Assembly: GCF_030012605.2 (NCBI RefSeq) | Contig: NZ_CP114055.2 | Direction: 5' to 3' (one strand) | Length of the DNA stretch: 64,000 bases | Origin: Bergeyella_A cardium | Lineage (GTDB): Bacteria; Bacteroidota; Bacteroidia; Flavobacteriales; Weeksellaceae | Shown here: one piece after another, positions 1 through 8,956 of the stretch | Layout: every line of letters starts with the position of its first letter | Numbering within the stretch: the first letter of the stretch is position 1 | The notes under the pieces: model-generated | What the model saw: the letters and a program-made list of their open reading frames with translations, nothing else | The model's database searches: none | Told to the model about the DNA's origin: nothing | Program-made: the position numbers and the translations under genes

Positions 1-1
1 T

Positions 2-1054
2 AGAGTATAAATCGTTTACATAATTCTTTATCAGTTGGTCATTCTTACGGGGGCAGATAAGGAGGGCTTCTTCTGTATCTATTACAATATAGTCCTTTAT
101 ACCATCTATAATCGCCTTTTTATTTTTACTGCCAAGCCTTACAATATTCCCAGAAGCATTATAGACTTTAGTATTATGATTTATTGAATTATTTTCTCCA
201 TCTTTCTCTGTGTGTTCGTATACGGAAGTCCAAGTTCCTAAGTCACTCCAGCCTAAATCTGCTGGGATTACATAAACATTATCTGCTTTTTCAAGGATGG
301 CATTGTCTATTGATATTTTTGTAACCTTCGGATAAATAATATCAATGCAAGAATTCTCTTCAGAGCTATTGTACTCACAGGAATTAAACTGATGAAGCAT
401 TTCTGGCAGATATTTACTGAATGATTTCAGAATAACCTTAGCATTCCAGATAAAAATCCCTGCATTCCAAAGGAAATCTCCACTTTCAAGGAAGGATTTT
501 GCTATTTCCAAATCGGGTTTTTCGGTAAAGGTCTTTACTTTATAATAGTCTGCCTTCTCGGTAGGCAGATACTGAATATATCCATAGCCTGTGTCGGGGC
601 GTGTAGGGGTAATCCCCAATGTAATGAGGTATTCGTTTTCCGATGCCAGCTGAAGTGCCATATTAATCTTCTGCTGAAAACGGTTTTCGTTTAATATTAA
701 GTGATCAGCGGGGAGAACTACAATATTTGCATCGGGGTTTTTATGGCTTATTTTATTCACCATATAGAGATTGCAGGCTGCGGTATTCTTCATCATCGGC
801 TCGCCTACGATATTTTCTGGTAGCACCTCTGGTAGCTGCTCTTTACACACTTCTATATAGTCTCTATTGGTTATTACGAAGATATTTTCGGCAGGGATTA
901 TTTTAGAAATCCTTTGATAAGTCTGCTGAATCATCGTATTTCCTGTGCCTAATATATCCAAAAACTGCTTTGGAAACTCTTGAGTACTCAGCGGCCAGAA
1001 ACGGCTACCTATCCCTCCTGCCATTATAATACAATACTTATTATTATTCTCCAT
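2..1054 (-). CDS. manC: Mannose-1-phosphate guanylyltransferase (3' end cut by window)
   Basis: Makes GDP-mannose from mannose-1-phosphate and GTP in the cytoplasm, for surface polysaccharide or glycoprotein sugars. The frame runs open from the ATG at 1054 to the window edge (351 codons, no stop). The N-terminal nucleotidyltransferase signature MAGGIGSRFWPLS is followed by KQFLDILG, and VKTFTEKP lies near the middle; these are hallmarks of the family. The family is about 350-360 residues, so only the last few are missing. It overlaps the upstream SprT-like gene by 11 bp (ATGGAGAATAA), which suggests translational coupling. No fused isomerase domain is expected at this length. Confidence 0.9.
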   Translation of the reverse strand, partial: MENNNKYCIIMAGGIGSRFWPLSTQEFPKQFLDILGTGNTMIQQTYQRISKIIPAENIFVITNRDYIEVCKEQLPEVLPENIVGEPMMKNTAACNLYMVNKISHKNPDANIVVLPADHLILNENRFQQKINMALQLASENEYLITLGITPTRPDTGYGYIQYLPTEKADYYKVKTFTEKPDLEIAKSFLESGDFLWNAGIFIWNAKVILKSFSKYLPEMLHQFNSCEYNSSEENSCIDIIYPKVTKISIDNAILEKADNVYVIPADLGWSDLGTWTSVYEHTEKDGENNSINHNTKVYNASGNIVRLGSKNKKAIIDGIKDYIVIDTEEALLICPRKNDQLIKNYVNDLYS

Positions 1055-1646
1055 TTTGTTTTTTTCTTTGTACAAGAGTAACGGATTTAAACATATACTT
1101 CTTATCCGTACTTAAATTCTGGCAAAGATAATTTTTTTTCCGCTTTTCTATGAGCTTATACACCTGCTTTCGGTAGATAAACTCCTCTCCCATCGCGAGA
1201 TTTTCTATATAGACGCCATCTGTAGTCTCGGGTTCTGGGCGGAAGTACCTCACCAAATCTTCACTTGCCATAAAATTCGCTTTCGGAGATTTGGAAAACT
1301 TTATCAGCAGAGGTCTTGCTTCCTCTTTGTATACGGGCAGGCTTTCCAATATCATATTTCCAAAGGTGAGCTTCCACTCTTTACCGTGTGGGGGTATCCT
1401 CCTTCCGAATTTTTCAAAGGCGAGGAGATGTGCCAGCTCGTGAGTAAGCACAAAGAAGAACAACTCAGGCTCGAGGGTAGAATTAAGCGTAATCTTATGG
1501 CTATCATTGGGGAGTTTTATATAATCTCCCTGCTTAGAATGCCTGTCTCGGGTAATGTGTATATGAATACGATAGCTCCCAAACCACTTTTTAAGGTAAG
1601 GGAGCGTGTGTTCTGGTAAAAATTTCGGCAATAGGTTTATAGACAC
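1044..1646 (-). CDS. SprT-like zinc metalloprotease domain protein
   Basis: A cytoplasmic SprT-family protein. The zinc site is LTHELAHLLAFEKFG, with a downstream PPHGKEW His as probable third ligand. Substrate is unknown; relatives include Spartan/SprT proteins. Length is about 200 aa. The frame can extend to a TTG at 1661, but that TTG lies inside the -7 box TATCTTTG (1659-1666, minus), so I place the start at GTG 1646, about 12 nt downstream of the box. It is the first gene of a pair with the mannose-1-phosphate guanylyltransferase, overlapping by 11 bp. I see no functional link between the two beyond co-transcription. Confidence 0.75.
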   Translation of the reverse strand: MSINLLPKFLPEHTLPYLKKWFGSYRIHIHITRDRHSKQGDYIKLPNDSHKITLNSTLEPELFFFVLTHELAHLLAFEKFGRRIPPHGKEWKLTFGNMILESLPVYKEEARPLLIKFSKSPKANFMASEDLVRYFRPEPETTDGVYIENLAMGEEFIYRKQVYKLIEKRKKNYLCQNLSTDKKYMFKSVTLVQRKKQNGE

Positions 1647-1658
1647 TCTTTTTTTCGG

Positions 1659-1666
1659 CAAAGATA
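1659..1666 (-). promoter_or_regulatory. -7 box TATCTTTG before the SprT-like gene
   Basis: Matches the Bacteroidota TAnnTTTG -7 element on the minus strand. It overlaps the upstream-most candidate TTG start and so argues for GTG 1646. Confidence 0.6.
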
Positions 1667-1679
1667 ATACTAAGCCCCA

Positions 1680-2996
1680 TTAAAGGCTAAACGGTAAGCC
1701 AGCATAGAAGTCCAAAAGCTTGAGCTGGAAGATATAATTAAACTTCGCTTGTGCCACCGAGCCTTGTGCATTCGCATAATTATTCCTCGCGATATTCACA
1801 TCATAGATGGTGGTGCGCCCTGCCTCATAGCTCTTCTCGGCAAAATCAAGTGCCAGCTCTGCCGACTTCTCCGCTTCTACGGCAGAGATGTAGATTTCAT
1901 AATTGCTCTGTGCGGTATATTCGGCTCGTTGTACATTTTGTAGCACCTCCTGCTTCTGCTGCTGGAGGTTGGTTTTTGCGAGCTCCTCGCTGAGCTTCGC
2001 TTGCTCTACTTGTAGCTTGGTAATCCCTTTGTTGAAAATCGGAATCGTGGCAGAAACGCCGAGCTGCTGACCGAAATTATCCTTATACTGCTGGGAGAAT
2101 GATTTATTCTCATCGCTGTTCAATGCTCGGAAGTAGAAAGTTCCCACCCCTGCGCTTGCGCTTATACTCGGATAAAAAGCCGTTTTGGCAATCTCGGTTT
2201 GCTTCTCAGAAGCCCTAATTTTTGCCTCTGCACTCTTGATTTCTGGTCGGCTATTATAGATTTCCATTAGTTTTTCTTCGGAGATAGGGGCATTCCGCTC
2301 TGGGATATCCAATACGGGGTTTTCCGCCACATCAAAGCTCTTATAATCCTCTATTTGGAGGAGCATCGCCAGGTCAAAAAGCGCATTATGGGTATTGATT
2401 TCCGCTGTTTTCAGGTTCTGAAACTCCCTTGCCACCGCTGCTTTTGCTTCCGCCAAAACGGTGTATGCCGTAGTCCCCGCCGCAGTGGTTTTCTCGGCTC
2501 TTTCCAAGAGTTTCGCTGCATTTTCATACGAACTCTTATTGATGAGCTCCACCTCCCTGTTCAGCAATACGGTGAGGTACTGCTTAGCGATTCTCACATA
2601 GATATCGTTCTTGGTTTTTTCAAGGTCATACCTGCTGGCTTCCACCTCATAGCCCGATTTCTGTATCTGCTTGTTCAGCCTGCTGTGGTTATACACACTG
2701 ATGCTTGCCCTCAGTCCGGCATTGTTATTAAAGCTGTTATTCGAGTGGTTATTTCCGAAGACATCTTGGCTCTGCCCAAAGTTGAAGTCATTCCCCACCG
2801 AGCCTGCTACACTTGGCAAGCCTTCTCTCCTTGCCATATCAAAATTCTTCTGCTGTATATCGCTATTCTTCTGGGCATATCTAATCTCCAAATTATGCTC
2901 CTCCGCATATCGTATGCAGTCCTCTAACGACCACCTCTTCTGAGCCGCCAATACCCCAGACGCTACTCCTAATACCAAAGCAATGTATCTTTTCAT
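1680..2996 (-). CDS. TolC-family outer membrane efflux protein
   Basis: 438 aa with an N-terminal signal peptide ending near VLAAQ. Two internally similar halves of long alpha-helical coiled-coil character (for example KLLERAEKTTAAGTTAY and ELALDFAEKSYEAGRTTIYD) match the outer membrane efflux protein repeat of TolC/CusC-type trimeric channels, which connect inner-membrane pumps to the outside. No pump or membrane-fusion gene is adjacent, since the next gene is divergent, so the partner is not identifiable here. Length is normal for the family. Confidence 0.85.
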   Translation of the reverse strand: MKRYIALVLGVASGVLAAQKRWSLEDCIRYAEEHNLEIRYAQKNSDIQQKNFDMARREGLPSVAGSVGNDFNFGQSQDVFGNNHSNNSFNNNAGLRASISVYNHSRLNKQIQKSGYEVEASRYDLEKTKNDIYVRIAKQYLTVLLNREVELINKSSYENAAKLLERAEKTTAAGTTAYTVLAEAKAAVAREFQNLKTAEINTHNALFDLAMLLQIEDYKSFDVAENPVLDIPERNAPISEEKLMEIYNSRPEIKSAEAKIRASEKQTEIAKTAFYPSISASAGVGTFYFRALNSDENKSFSQQYKDNFGQQLGVSATIPIFNKGITKLQVEQAKLSEELAKTNLQQQKQEVLQNVQRAEYTAQSNYEIYISAVEAEKSAELALDFAEKSYEAGRTTIYDVNIARNNYANAQGSVAQAKFNYIFQLKLLDFYAGLPFSL

Positions 2997-3133
2997 TTTA
3001 AAATTTTAATGCTATTAGACGCCCAACACCCTCATTTCGTTACATAGTGTGGGATAATGAGTCCATAGCCAGGGAGACAATTATTGCTAAATGACTTCGT
3101 ACTAACAAGTATCTCAAAAAGGAAATAAAATCG

Positions 3134-3141
3134 TACCTTCG
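3134..3141 (+). promoter_or_regulatory. -7-like box TACCTTCG before the transketolase genes
   Basis: A TAnnTTYG variant 23 nt upstream of the ATG at 3165; a plausible promoter for the two transketolase genes. Confidence 0.45.
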
Positions 3142-3164
3142 CAGGCGTATAAATCTAATGGATA

Positions 3165-4016
3165 ATGAACACATCTATTCAAGAGCTTAAAACGCTCGCA
3201 ACACAAACAAGAAGGGACATTTTGAGAATGGTACACGCCGTAAGTTCTGGCCACCCTGGTGGTAGTCTCGGCTGTGTAGAGTTTTTCCTTGCCCTCTATC
3301 ATCAGGTGATGGATTACAAACTGCCTTTCTCTATGGAGGGGAGAAATGAAGACCTGTTCTTCCTCTCAAATGGGCATATCTCTCCTGTGCTCTACTCCAC
3401 TTTAGCGAGGAGGGGCTTCTTCCCAGTAGAAGAGCTCGCGACATTTAGAAAGCTAAACACCCGCCTGCAAGGGCACCCTACGACTCACGACCACTTGCCT
3501 GGCGTAAGGGTAGCATCTGGTTCGCTCGGTCAGGGGCTTTCGGTAGCCATAGGTGCTGCACTCGGAAAAAAGCTGAATAATGACCAACACCTTGTATATA
3601 CGCTGCACGGCGATGGCGAGCTACAGGAAGGTCAAATCTGGGAGGCATTGATGTTTGCCGCTCATAACAGGGTGGATAACCTCATCGCTACGATAGACTA
3701 CAACAACCGACAAATCGACGGAGATGTAGACAAAGTACTCTCTCTTGGCAACCTTCCAGAGAAGCTGAGAGCTTTCGGCTGGGAAGTTTTGGAGGAGAAA
3801 AGCGGTAATGATATAGAAGCTGTAATCTCAATTCTGGAAAAAGCAAAACAGCTCACAGGAAAAGGAAAGCCTATCGCCATCGTACTACATACAGAGATGG
3901 GCGCTGGGGTAGATTTTATGATGGGAACCAACGCTTGGCACGGAAAAACTCCGAACGATGAACAGCTTGCAAAAGCTCTTGAGCAGCTTTCATTAGACAA
4001 TCCACAGGATTATTAA
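3165..4016 (+). CDS. Transketolase, N-terminal subunit
   Basis: 283 aa thiamine-diphosphate-binding subunit of a split transketolase, which moves two-carbon ketol units between pentose and hexose/triose phosphates. Visible signatures are SSGHPGGSLGCVEF near residue 30, the diphosphate motif HGDGELQEGQIWEA, and DYNNRQIDG. It corresponds to the N-terminal half of the one-chain enzyme. The C-terminal subunit begins 29 bp downstream on the same strand, so the two are surely one operon and one complex. Confidence 0.92.
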   Translation: MNTSIQELKTLATQTRRDILRMVHAVSSGHPGGSLGCVEFFLALYHQVMDYKLPFSMEGRNEDLFFLSNGHISPVLYSTLARRGFFPVEELATFRKLNTRLQGHPTTHDHLPGVRVASGSLGQGLSVAIGAALGKKLNNDQHLVYTLHGDGELQEGQIWEALMFAAHNRVDNLIATIDYNNRQIDGDVDKVLSLGNLPEKLRAFGWEVLEEKSGNDIEAVISILEKAKQLTGKGKPIAIVLHTEMGAGVDFMMGTNAWHGKTPNDEQLAKALEQLSLDNPQDY

Positions 4017-4045
4017 ACATCAGTCTCATATTTAATAGAATTAAA

Positions 4046-4993
4046 ATGAAATATACTTATACAGAAAAAAAAGATACACGAAGTGGCTTCGGAGCAGGGC
4101 TGGCAGAGCTCGCAGATACGAATCCTAATGTAGTAGCCCTCTGTGCTGACCTTATCGGCTCACTGAAAATGGAGAAATTTATAGAAAAAGCACCCGAGAG
4201 GTTCTATCAGGTAGGGATTGCAGAGGCGAATATGATTGGCATTGCTGCAGGGCTTGCCATCAGTGGGAAAATACCTTTCACGGGCACCTTTGCCAACTTC
4301 TCCACTGCCAGAGTCTATGACCAGATACGCCAGTCGGTAGCCTATTCTGACAAAAATGTAAAGATATGTGCCTCCCACGCTGGGCTCACCCTCGGTGAAG
4401 ACGGAGCTACACACCAGACATTGGAAGACATCGGGATGATGAAGATGTTGCCGAATATGGTCGTTATCAACCCTTGTGATTATAACCAGACAAAAGCTGC
4501 AACCATCGCTATTGCTGACTACGAAGGACCTGTATACCTCCGATTCGGAAGACCTGCGGTTCCTGTTTTCATCCCAGAAGATATGCCTTTTGAAATCGGA
4601 AAAGGGATAATGCTCCAAGAAGGAAAAGATGTAACCATAGTAGCGACAGGGCACTTGGTTTGGGAATCTCTCGTAGCAGCCGATGAGTTAGAAAAAGAAG
4701 GAATCTCCTGTGAGGTTATCAATATCCACACAATTAAACCTCTTGATGAGGAAATCATCCTGAAATCGGTTGAGAAAACAGGGAGAATCGTTACCGCCGA
4801 AGAGCACAACTACCTCGGAGGGCTTGGGGAGTCGGTTGCAGGATTATTAGCACGGAAAAGACCTACACCACAAGAGTTTGTAGCAGTAAATGATACTTTC
4901 GGGGAATCTGGAACGCCTGCGCAGCTGATGAAAAAGTATAAAATAGATGCAGAAGCTGTAAAAGAAGCCATAAAGAAAGTATTAGCGAGATAA
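4046..4993 (+). CDS. Transketolase, C-terminal subunit
   Basis: 315 aa partner of the preceding gene, covering the pyrimidine-binding and C-terminal domains. Motifs include FYQVGIAEANMIGIAAGLA (the Glu that activates the cofactor lies in this block), SHAGLTLGEDGATHQTLED and the YLRFGRPAVP stretch. A DXS-like enzyme would need the N-terminal domain in the same chain; here the split form and partner fit transketolase. A strong inverted repeat follows 27 bp after the stop. Confidence 0.92.
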   Translation: MKYTYTEKKDTRSGFGAGLAELADTNPNVVALCADLIGSLKMEKFIEKAPERFYQVGIAEANMIGIAAGLAISGKIPFTGTFANFSTARVYDQIRQSVAYSDKNVKICASHAGLTLGEDGATHQTLEDIGMMKMLPNMVVINPCDYNQTKAATIAIADYEGPVYLRFGRPAVPVFIPEDMPFEIGKGIMLQEGKDVTIVATGHLVWESLVAADELEKEGISCEVINIHTIKPLDEEIILKSVEKTGRIVTAEEHNYLGGLGESVAGLLARKRPTPQEFVAVNDTFGESGTPAQLMKKYKIDAEAVKEAIKKVLAR

Positions 4994-5020
4994 GATTAAT
5001 AGCTTTCCATTTTATTTAAA

Positions 5021-5064
5021 ATCTTCGGTATTGTAAAAAGCATTTAAACAACAATACCGAAGAT
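5021..5064 (+). terminator. Inverted repeat after transketolase
   Basis: Perfect 14-bp arms (ATCTTCGGTATTGT and its complement) around a 16-nt loop, followed by ATTTTA. It is placed between transketolase and the CopD-like gene and probably terminates the first operon. Confidence 0.65.
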
Positions 5065-5088
5065 ATTTTACCCTTAAAAAACCAAACT

Positions 5089-5544
5089 ATGCATCATCTT
5101 CTCTTAATCATTCACCTTATTGCTGCCACCATCTGGGTAGGCGGGCACTTAGTTTTAGCTATCGGCTATATGCCTCGCGCATTGAAGTACAAAGATTTTA
5201 GCTACATCGGGAATTTTGAGAAAAAATATGAGCCCATAGGTATGCCTTCACTGCTTCTACTGGTTATCACGGGTATCAGTATGGCTTATGATTATGATGC
5301 GGGGCTTAAATCTTGGTTTAGCTTCTCCAATTCTATCGAAACAGTGGTATCCTTAAAACTCTCCTGCCTGCTTCTCAGCGTTTGCTTTGCCATAAGTGCT
5401 CAGACGAGGGTGCTCCCCAAACTGAGAAAAGGGAACCTTAGCAAGCTCCCAGAAATGGCAGTACATATCACAAGCGTAACTCTTTTAGGCGTTACAATGG
5501 TTATCTTGGGGAGCTTCGTAAGGTATGGAGGGATTAGCTTTTAA
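5089..5544 (+). CDS. CopD-like four-helix integral membrane protein
   Basis: 151 aa with four predicted membrane segments (about 4-24, 53-72, 84-104 and 126-146). The start HLLLIIHLIAATIWVGGHL, with conserved His residues in the first helix, resembles the CopD/YcnJ copper-resistance or cytochrome-b-like fold. A role in copper handling is inference. The downstream J-domain gene starts 6 bp after its stop, so the two are probably co-transcribed. Confidence 0.55.
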   Translation: MHHLLLIIHLIAATIWVGGHLVLAIGYMPRALKYKDFSYIGNFEKKYEPIGMPSLLLLVITGISMAYDYDAGLKSWFSFSNSIETVVSLKLSCLLLSVCFAISAQTRVLPKLRKGNLSKLPEMAVHITSVTLLGVTMVILGSFVRYGGISF

Positions 5545-5550
5545 TCTAAA

Positions 5551-6192
5551 ATGAAGAATTATTACTACTTCTTAGGTGTAGAGCCCGATGCTTCTACGGA
5601 CGATATAAGGCGAGCCTACCGAAAACTCTCACTGAAATATCACCCTGATAAGAATGGCAACGACCCTTTCTTTGAAAAACGATTCAGGGAAATACAGGAA
5701 GCCTACGAAATCTTAACAGATGAAGAAAAACGGCTGCATTTTGACAGGGCTATTTCCGAGCAGACGAGAACTACGACCTATACTCTACCTCCTTCTATAA
5801 AAAATTTCAGTATTAATAAAGTAAGAGTTTCAAAAGGTGAGGAAATCATCATCTCGTGGCAAACCAATAATGCCGATACGGTGAAGATTCTGCCTTTCGG
5901 GCTGGTAGCTCCCTACGGTGAGAAGAAAATAAAAATAACGGAGTTTAAAAATGGGAAGTTTCATATCGTACTCCAAGCGATGAATACTGTTATCAGCAAA
6001 TCAGCTGTGAAAGGGATTACCATTACCGAAGTCTCCGAATATAGCAGAGAAACGCAGCACTCCCCTATCAACCCAGCTCCACTTCCGAGCAGAAATACAT
6101 CAAAAAAAATAAGGGCTCAACATCAATTCCTAAGAATATTCATTGCTCTTATCTTTATTTTAATCGCCTTATTCTTTATACTTCGAGGCTAA
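5551..6192 (+). CDS. J-domain protein with C-terminal membrane anchor
   Basis: 213 aa. Residues 1-66 form a DnaJ J domain with the HPD motif (KYHPDKNG) that stimulates Hsp70 ATPase. There is no Gly/Phe region, zinc domain or DnaJ C-terminal domain. Residues about 85-150 look like a small beta-sandwich (KGEEIIISWQTNNADTV). A basic patch and one hydrophobic helix (about 192-211) end the chain, so it is probably tail-anchored with the J domain cytosolic. Its client is unknown. It converges on the small membrane gene with a 4-bp overlap. Confidence 0.8.
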   Translation: MKNYYYFLGVEPDASTDDIRRAYRKLSLKYHPDKNGNDPFFEKRFREIQEAYEILTDEEKRLHFDRAISEQTRTTTYTLPPSIKNFSINKVRVSKGEEIIISWQTNNADTVKILPFGLVAPYGEKKIKITEFKNGKFHIVLQAMNTVISKSAVKGITITEVSEYSRETQHSPINPAPLPSRNTSKKIRAQHQFLRIFIALIFILIALFFILRG

Positions 6193-6425
6193 AAGGATTG
6201 ATGCTCATCCTTCCTCATTTCTCTCTGCTCCTTACGAACCTTTAAATACTCCAAAAGCATAGCAGTGGATGTCAGCAAGAGGGAAAGACTCACCAAGACA
6301 GAGCCTATTATCGTCTTTACTTCCTGCTCATCAGAACTCAATAAATAGCCTGTATTAAAAAGAGAAAGAATAAAGACAACCGCAGTCACAATTCCTATTC
6401 CTTTTATAAAATTCATTCTGCTCAT
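6189..6425 (-). CDS. Small two-helix membrane protein, unknown function
   Basis: 78 aa from the ATG at 6425 (MSRMNFIKGIG). The frame extends to 6500, but a -7 box TACATTTG lies at 6446-6453 on this strand, so transcription starts after the longer candidate start. Two hydrophobic helices (about 8-27 and 42-62) are followed by a highly charged tail rich in Lys, Glu and Arg. I do not recognise a family. Its 3' end overlaps the end of the J-domain gene. Confidence 0.55.
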   Translation of the reverse strand: MSRMNFIKGIGIVTAVVFILSLFNTGYLLSSDEQEVKTIIGSVLVSLSLLLTSTAMLLEYLKVRKEQREMRKDEHQSF

Positions 6426-6445
6426 AACTTTTTCTTTAATGCTCA

Positions 6446-6453
6446 CAAATGTA
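6446..6453 (-). promoter_or_regulatory. -7 box TACATTTG for the small membrane protein
   Basis: TAnnTTTG match on the minus strand, about 20 nt upstream of the ATG at 6425; it decides the start. Confidence 0.5.
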
Positions 6454-6513
6454 ATGATTTTGACTGAAGAGGGAAATATTACTTTCGGTTGTTTGCTCAT
6501 TCAAAAAAATGTT

Positions 6514-6521
6514 TATCTTTG
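6514..6521 (+). promoter_or_regulatory. Promoter of rpsP-rimM (-7 box TATCTTTG)
   Basis: TATCTTTG with a TTTG at 6492-6495, 18 nt upstream, fits the Bacteroidota -33/-7 pattern. The rpsP ATG lies 53 nt downstream. Confidence 0.65.
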
Positions 6522-6574
6522 CCCGTCAAAAATTATTTAACAAGGGACGAGTTCCCACTTAAAACAATTATCAT

Positions 6575-7126
6575 ATGTCAGTAAAAATTAGATTACAAAG
6601 ACACGGTAAAAAAGGAAAACCTTTTTATCACATCGTAGTTGCAGATTCAAGAGCAAAAAGAGATGGTAGATTCATCGAGAAGTTGGGTACTTACAACCCA
6701 ATTACCAATCCTGCTACTATTGAACTGAATGTAGACTCAGCTGTAAAGTGGCTAAACCACGGTGCTCAGCCTACCGATACTGCGAGAGCTATCCTTTCTT
6801 ACAAAGGAGTATTGTACAAGAAACACCTTCAAGGAGGTGTAGCAAAAGGTGCTTTTGATGAAGCTGAAGCTGAAAAGAGATTCAATGCTTGGTTAGAAGC
6901 AAAAGAAGCTAAAATCCAAGAAAAAGCAAACGGTTTAGTAAAAGCTAAACAAGATGCTAAGAAAGCTGCTTTGGAAGCTGAACAAAAAGTAAATGAAGCA
7001 AGACTTGCTGCAAAAGCTCAGGCAGAGGTTGCGGCTACTGAAAGTGCAGAAGAGGCAGTGGAAGAAGCTAATGAAGAAGTTTCTAACGAAGAATCTGCAC
7101 CAGCAGAAGAAAACACAGAGGCTTAA
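6575..7126 (+). CDS. rpsP: 30S ribosomal protein S16 with long acidic/alanine-rich tail
   Basis: 183 aa. Residues 1-80 are the conserved S16 fold (MSVKIRLQRHGKKGKPFYHIVVADSRAKRDG in outline), which binds 16S rRNA and helps 30S assembly. Residues about 85-183 form an Ala/Glu/Lys-rich, probably helical tail that E. coli S16 (82 aa) lacks; such extended S16 is common in Bacteroidota. rimM, a 30S maturation factor, follows 16 bp downstream, the classic pairing. Confidence 0.95.
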   Translation: MSVKIRLQRHGKKGKPFYHIVVADSRAKRDGRFIEKLGTYNPITNPATIELNVDSAVKWLNHGAQPTDTARAILSYKGVLYKKHLQGGVAKGAFDEAEAEKRFNAWLEAKEAKIQEKANGLVKAKQDAKKAALEAEQKVNEARLAAKAQAEVAATESAEEAVEEANEEVSNEESAPAEENTEA

Positions 7127-7142
7127 AAAGTCTACCGTTTTT

Positions 7143-7688
7143 ATGCGTAAAGAAGATTGCTATTTTTTAGGAAAAATCACGCGTAAGCACGGACTACAGG
7201 GGAATGTAATCCTTAAACTGGATACTGACCAACCTGAGATTTACAATAAACTGGAATCAATATTCATTGAAATCAATGGACTATTGGTTCCATTTTTTAT
7301 ACAAAAAATTTCTTGGAGCAAGCAGGATTCTCTCAACATCCTCTTTAAAAATGCTACCGATCAGCTCGCAGAGCAGGTTATAGGGAAAGAGGTATATCTC
7401 CCCCTCTCCACACTGCCTAAATTAGAAGGCAAGAAGTTTTACTACCACGAAATCATCCACTTTAAGATATGGGATAATAAAGGTAATCTCTATGGGGAAA
7501 TCCAATCTGTAAATGACCAAACAGCACAGCATTATTTCATCCTCAACCTTGATGGCAAGGAAGTCATCATCCCTATTATTAAAGACTGGATTCTGGAAGT
7601 AAACAGAAAAGAGAAATTCATCAAAATGGAGCTTCCAGAAGGTCTCTTGGAAGTCTTCTTAGCAGAATCTAAAAACGATGAGGCTTAA
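7143..7688 (+). CDS. rimM: 16S rRNA processing protein RimM
   Basis: 181 aa from ATG 7143 (MRKEDCYFLGKITRKHGLQG). The GKITRKHGLQG block and the C-terminal PRC-barrel part (FYYHEIIHFKIW, then VIIPIIKDWI) identify RimM, which binds S19 and aids 30S head maturation. A longer frame reaches back into rpsP but lacks family similarity there, so the start 16 nt after the rpsP stop is chosen. Confidence 0.9.
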   Translation: MRKEDCYFLGKITRKHGLQGNVILKLDTDQPEIYNKLESIFIEINGLLVPFFIQKISWSKQDSLNILFKNATDQLAEQVIGKEVYLPLSTLPKLEGKKFYYHEIIHFKIWDNKGNLYGEIQSVNDQTAQHYFILNLDGKEVIIPIIKDWILEVNRKEKFIKMELPEGLLEVFLAESKNDEA

Positions 7689-7716
7689 TCCTCACCGCTG
7701 TTTTATCCCCCTCACA

Positions 7717-8934
7717 TTAGCGGATATCACTTGGGAAAATCAGATAATGTTTCTCGGTTTTCTGAGTAATGGCAGAAAGTAATATTGGGTTTTCTGAATT
7801 TTGTAAATGAATTTTAGAACCGTCCTTCTCCAAGAGATAAATCGGCTGTTTTTCCACATTGTACGGCAGTAGGGTTCTGCTGATATCATCTACCAAAAGC
7901 TCTCCATTTTCTATATTGAAGCATTGATTTGCCGCTGATATTTTCTCATCAATACAATCTTTACTAAAAGGTTTTAATGAGAGGACGACCTTCGGAAGTC
8001 GCCTTTGCATAATGGCCTTGCAGAGAAAGGAAAGCACAAAATCATCTGTATGCTGCCAAGACTTTATCGCCTGATATACATCTGTATCATCCAACTGTGT
8101 AAATCGGAAAATATCCTCAGCAGAAGGCTCCTGAAACTCCTCCTTTCGGTAGAGGAAGTACCTGAGATTTTCTGACACCTCCAGCTCGTACCCTGTAGCA
8201 GCAAGAGCCTTTGCTCGGGAAAGGATTTTGGTGAGCATCACCTCACATAGAACCGCCGTTTTATGGTAGTACACCTGCCAATACATAAACATCCGTGCTG
8301 TAAGGAAATTCTCGATAGACTGCACACCTTTGGCATCAATGACCAACTCATCTTCGGCTACATTCATCATAGAAATAATGCGCTGAGTATTGATATTCCC
8401 TTCGGAAACCCCAGTATAGAAGCTGTCTCTGCGGAGATAATCCAACCTGTCTACATCCAGCTGAGAAGAGATAAGCTGATTAAAAAACTTCCGCTTATAC
8501 CTCCCTTGGAACATCTCTATCGCCACCGATAGCTCACCGCCAAAGGCTTGATTAAGCCTCTCCATCAGCAGGGCTGAGATTTTCTCGTGATGAAGCCCAT
8601 TCATCACCTTGCTTTCCAAAGCGTGAGAGAAAGGTCCGTGCCCAATATCGTGAAGTAAAATAGCGAGCATTACCGATTTTTCCTCTTCCTTAGAGACCTC
8701 TACCCCTTTCAGTCTAAGGGTTTCCAAAGCAGTAAACATTAGGTGCATAGCCCCTAGAGCGTGATGAAACCGCGTATGTACCGCCCCTGGAAAGGTAAGG
8801 CTGAGAAGCCCGGTCTGCGAAATGCGCCTCAGCCGCTGGAAATACGGATGCTCTATAATATCAAAAATAATTTCGTGGGGGATTTTTACCGCTCCATACA
8901 CAGGGTCGTTGATGAATTTAAGGTTATGATACAT
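7717..8934 (-). CDS. HD-domain phosphohydrolase (dGTPase-like family)
   Basis: 405 aa soluble protein. The metal-binding H...HD...D signature is visible as RFHHALGAMHLM, then LLHDIGHGPFSHALE, then SSQLDVDRLDYLRRDS. This is the YdhJ/SAMHD1-like branch of HD hydrolases, often described as dNTP triphosphohydrolase-like; the true substrate is not shown by sequence. Monocistronic, with its own -7 box at 8957-8964. Its upstream flank is a heptanucleotide repeat array. Confidence 0.85.
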   Translation of the reverse strand: MYHNLKFINDPVYGAVKIPHEIIFDIIEHPYFQRLRRISQTGLLSLTFPGAVHTRFHHALGAMHLMFTALETLRLKGVEVSKEEEKSVMLAILLHDIGHGPFSHALESKVMNGLHHEKISALLMERLNQAFGGELSVAIEMFQGRYKRKFFNQLISSQLDVDRLDYLRRDSFYTGVSEGNINTQRIISMMNVAEDELVIDAKGVQSIENFLTARMFMYWQVYYHKTAVLCEVMLTKILSRAKALAATGYELEVSENLRYFLYRKEEFQEPSAEDIFRFTQLDDTDVYQAIKSWQHTDDFVLSFLCKAIMQRRLPKVVLSLKPFSKDCIDEKISAANQCFNIENGELLVDDISRTLLPYNVEKQPIYLLEKDGSKIHLQNSENPILLSAITQKTEKHYLIFPSDIR

Positions 8935-8956
8935 CGGCTTGAAAAAAAAATAATGA

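Noticed and set aside
2355..2927. 190-codon ORF opposite the TolC-like gene
   Set aside because: Antisense frame of a well-supported gene; Cys/His/Ile-rich composition typical of a shadow.
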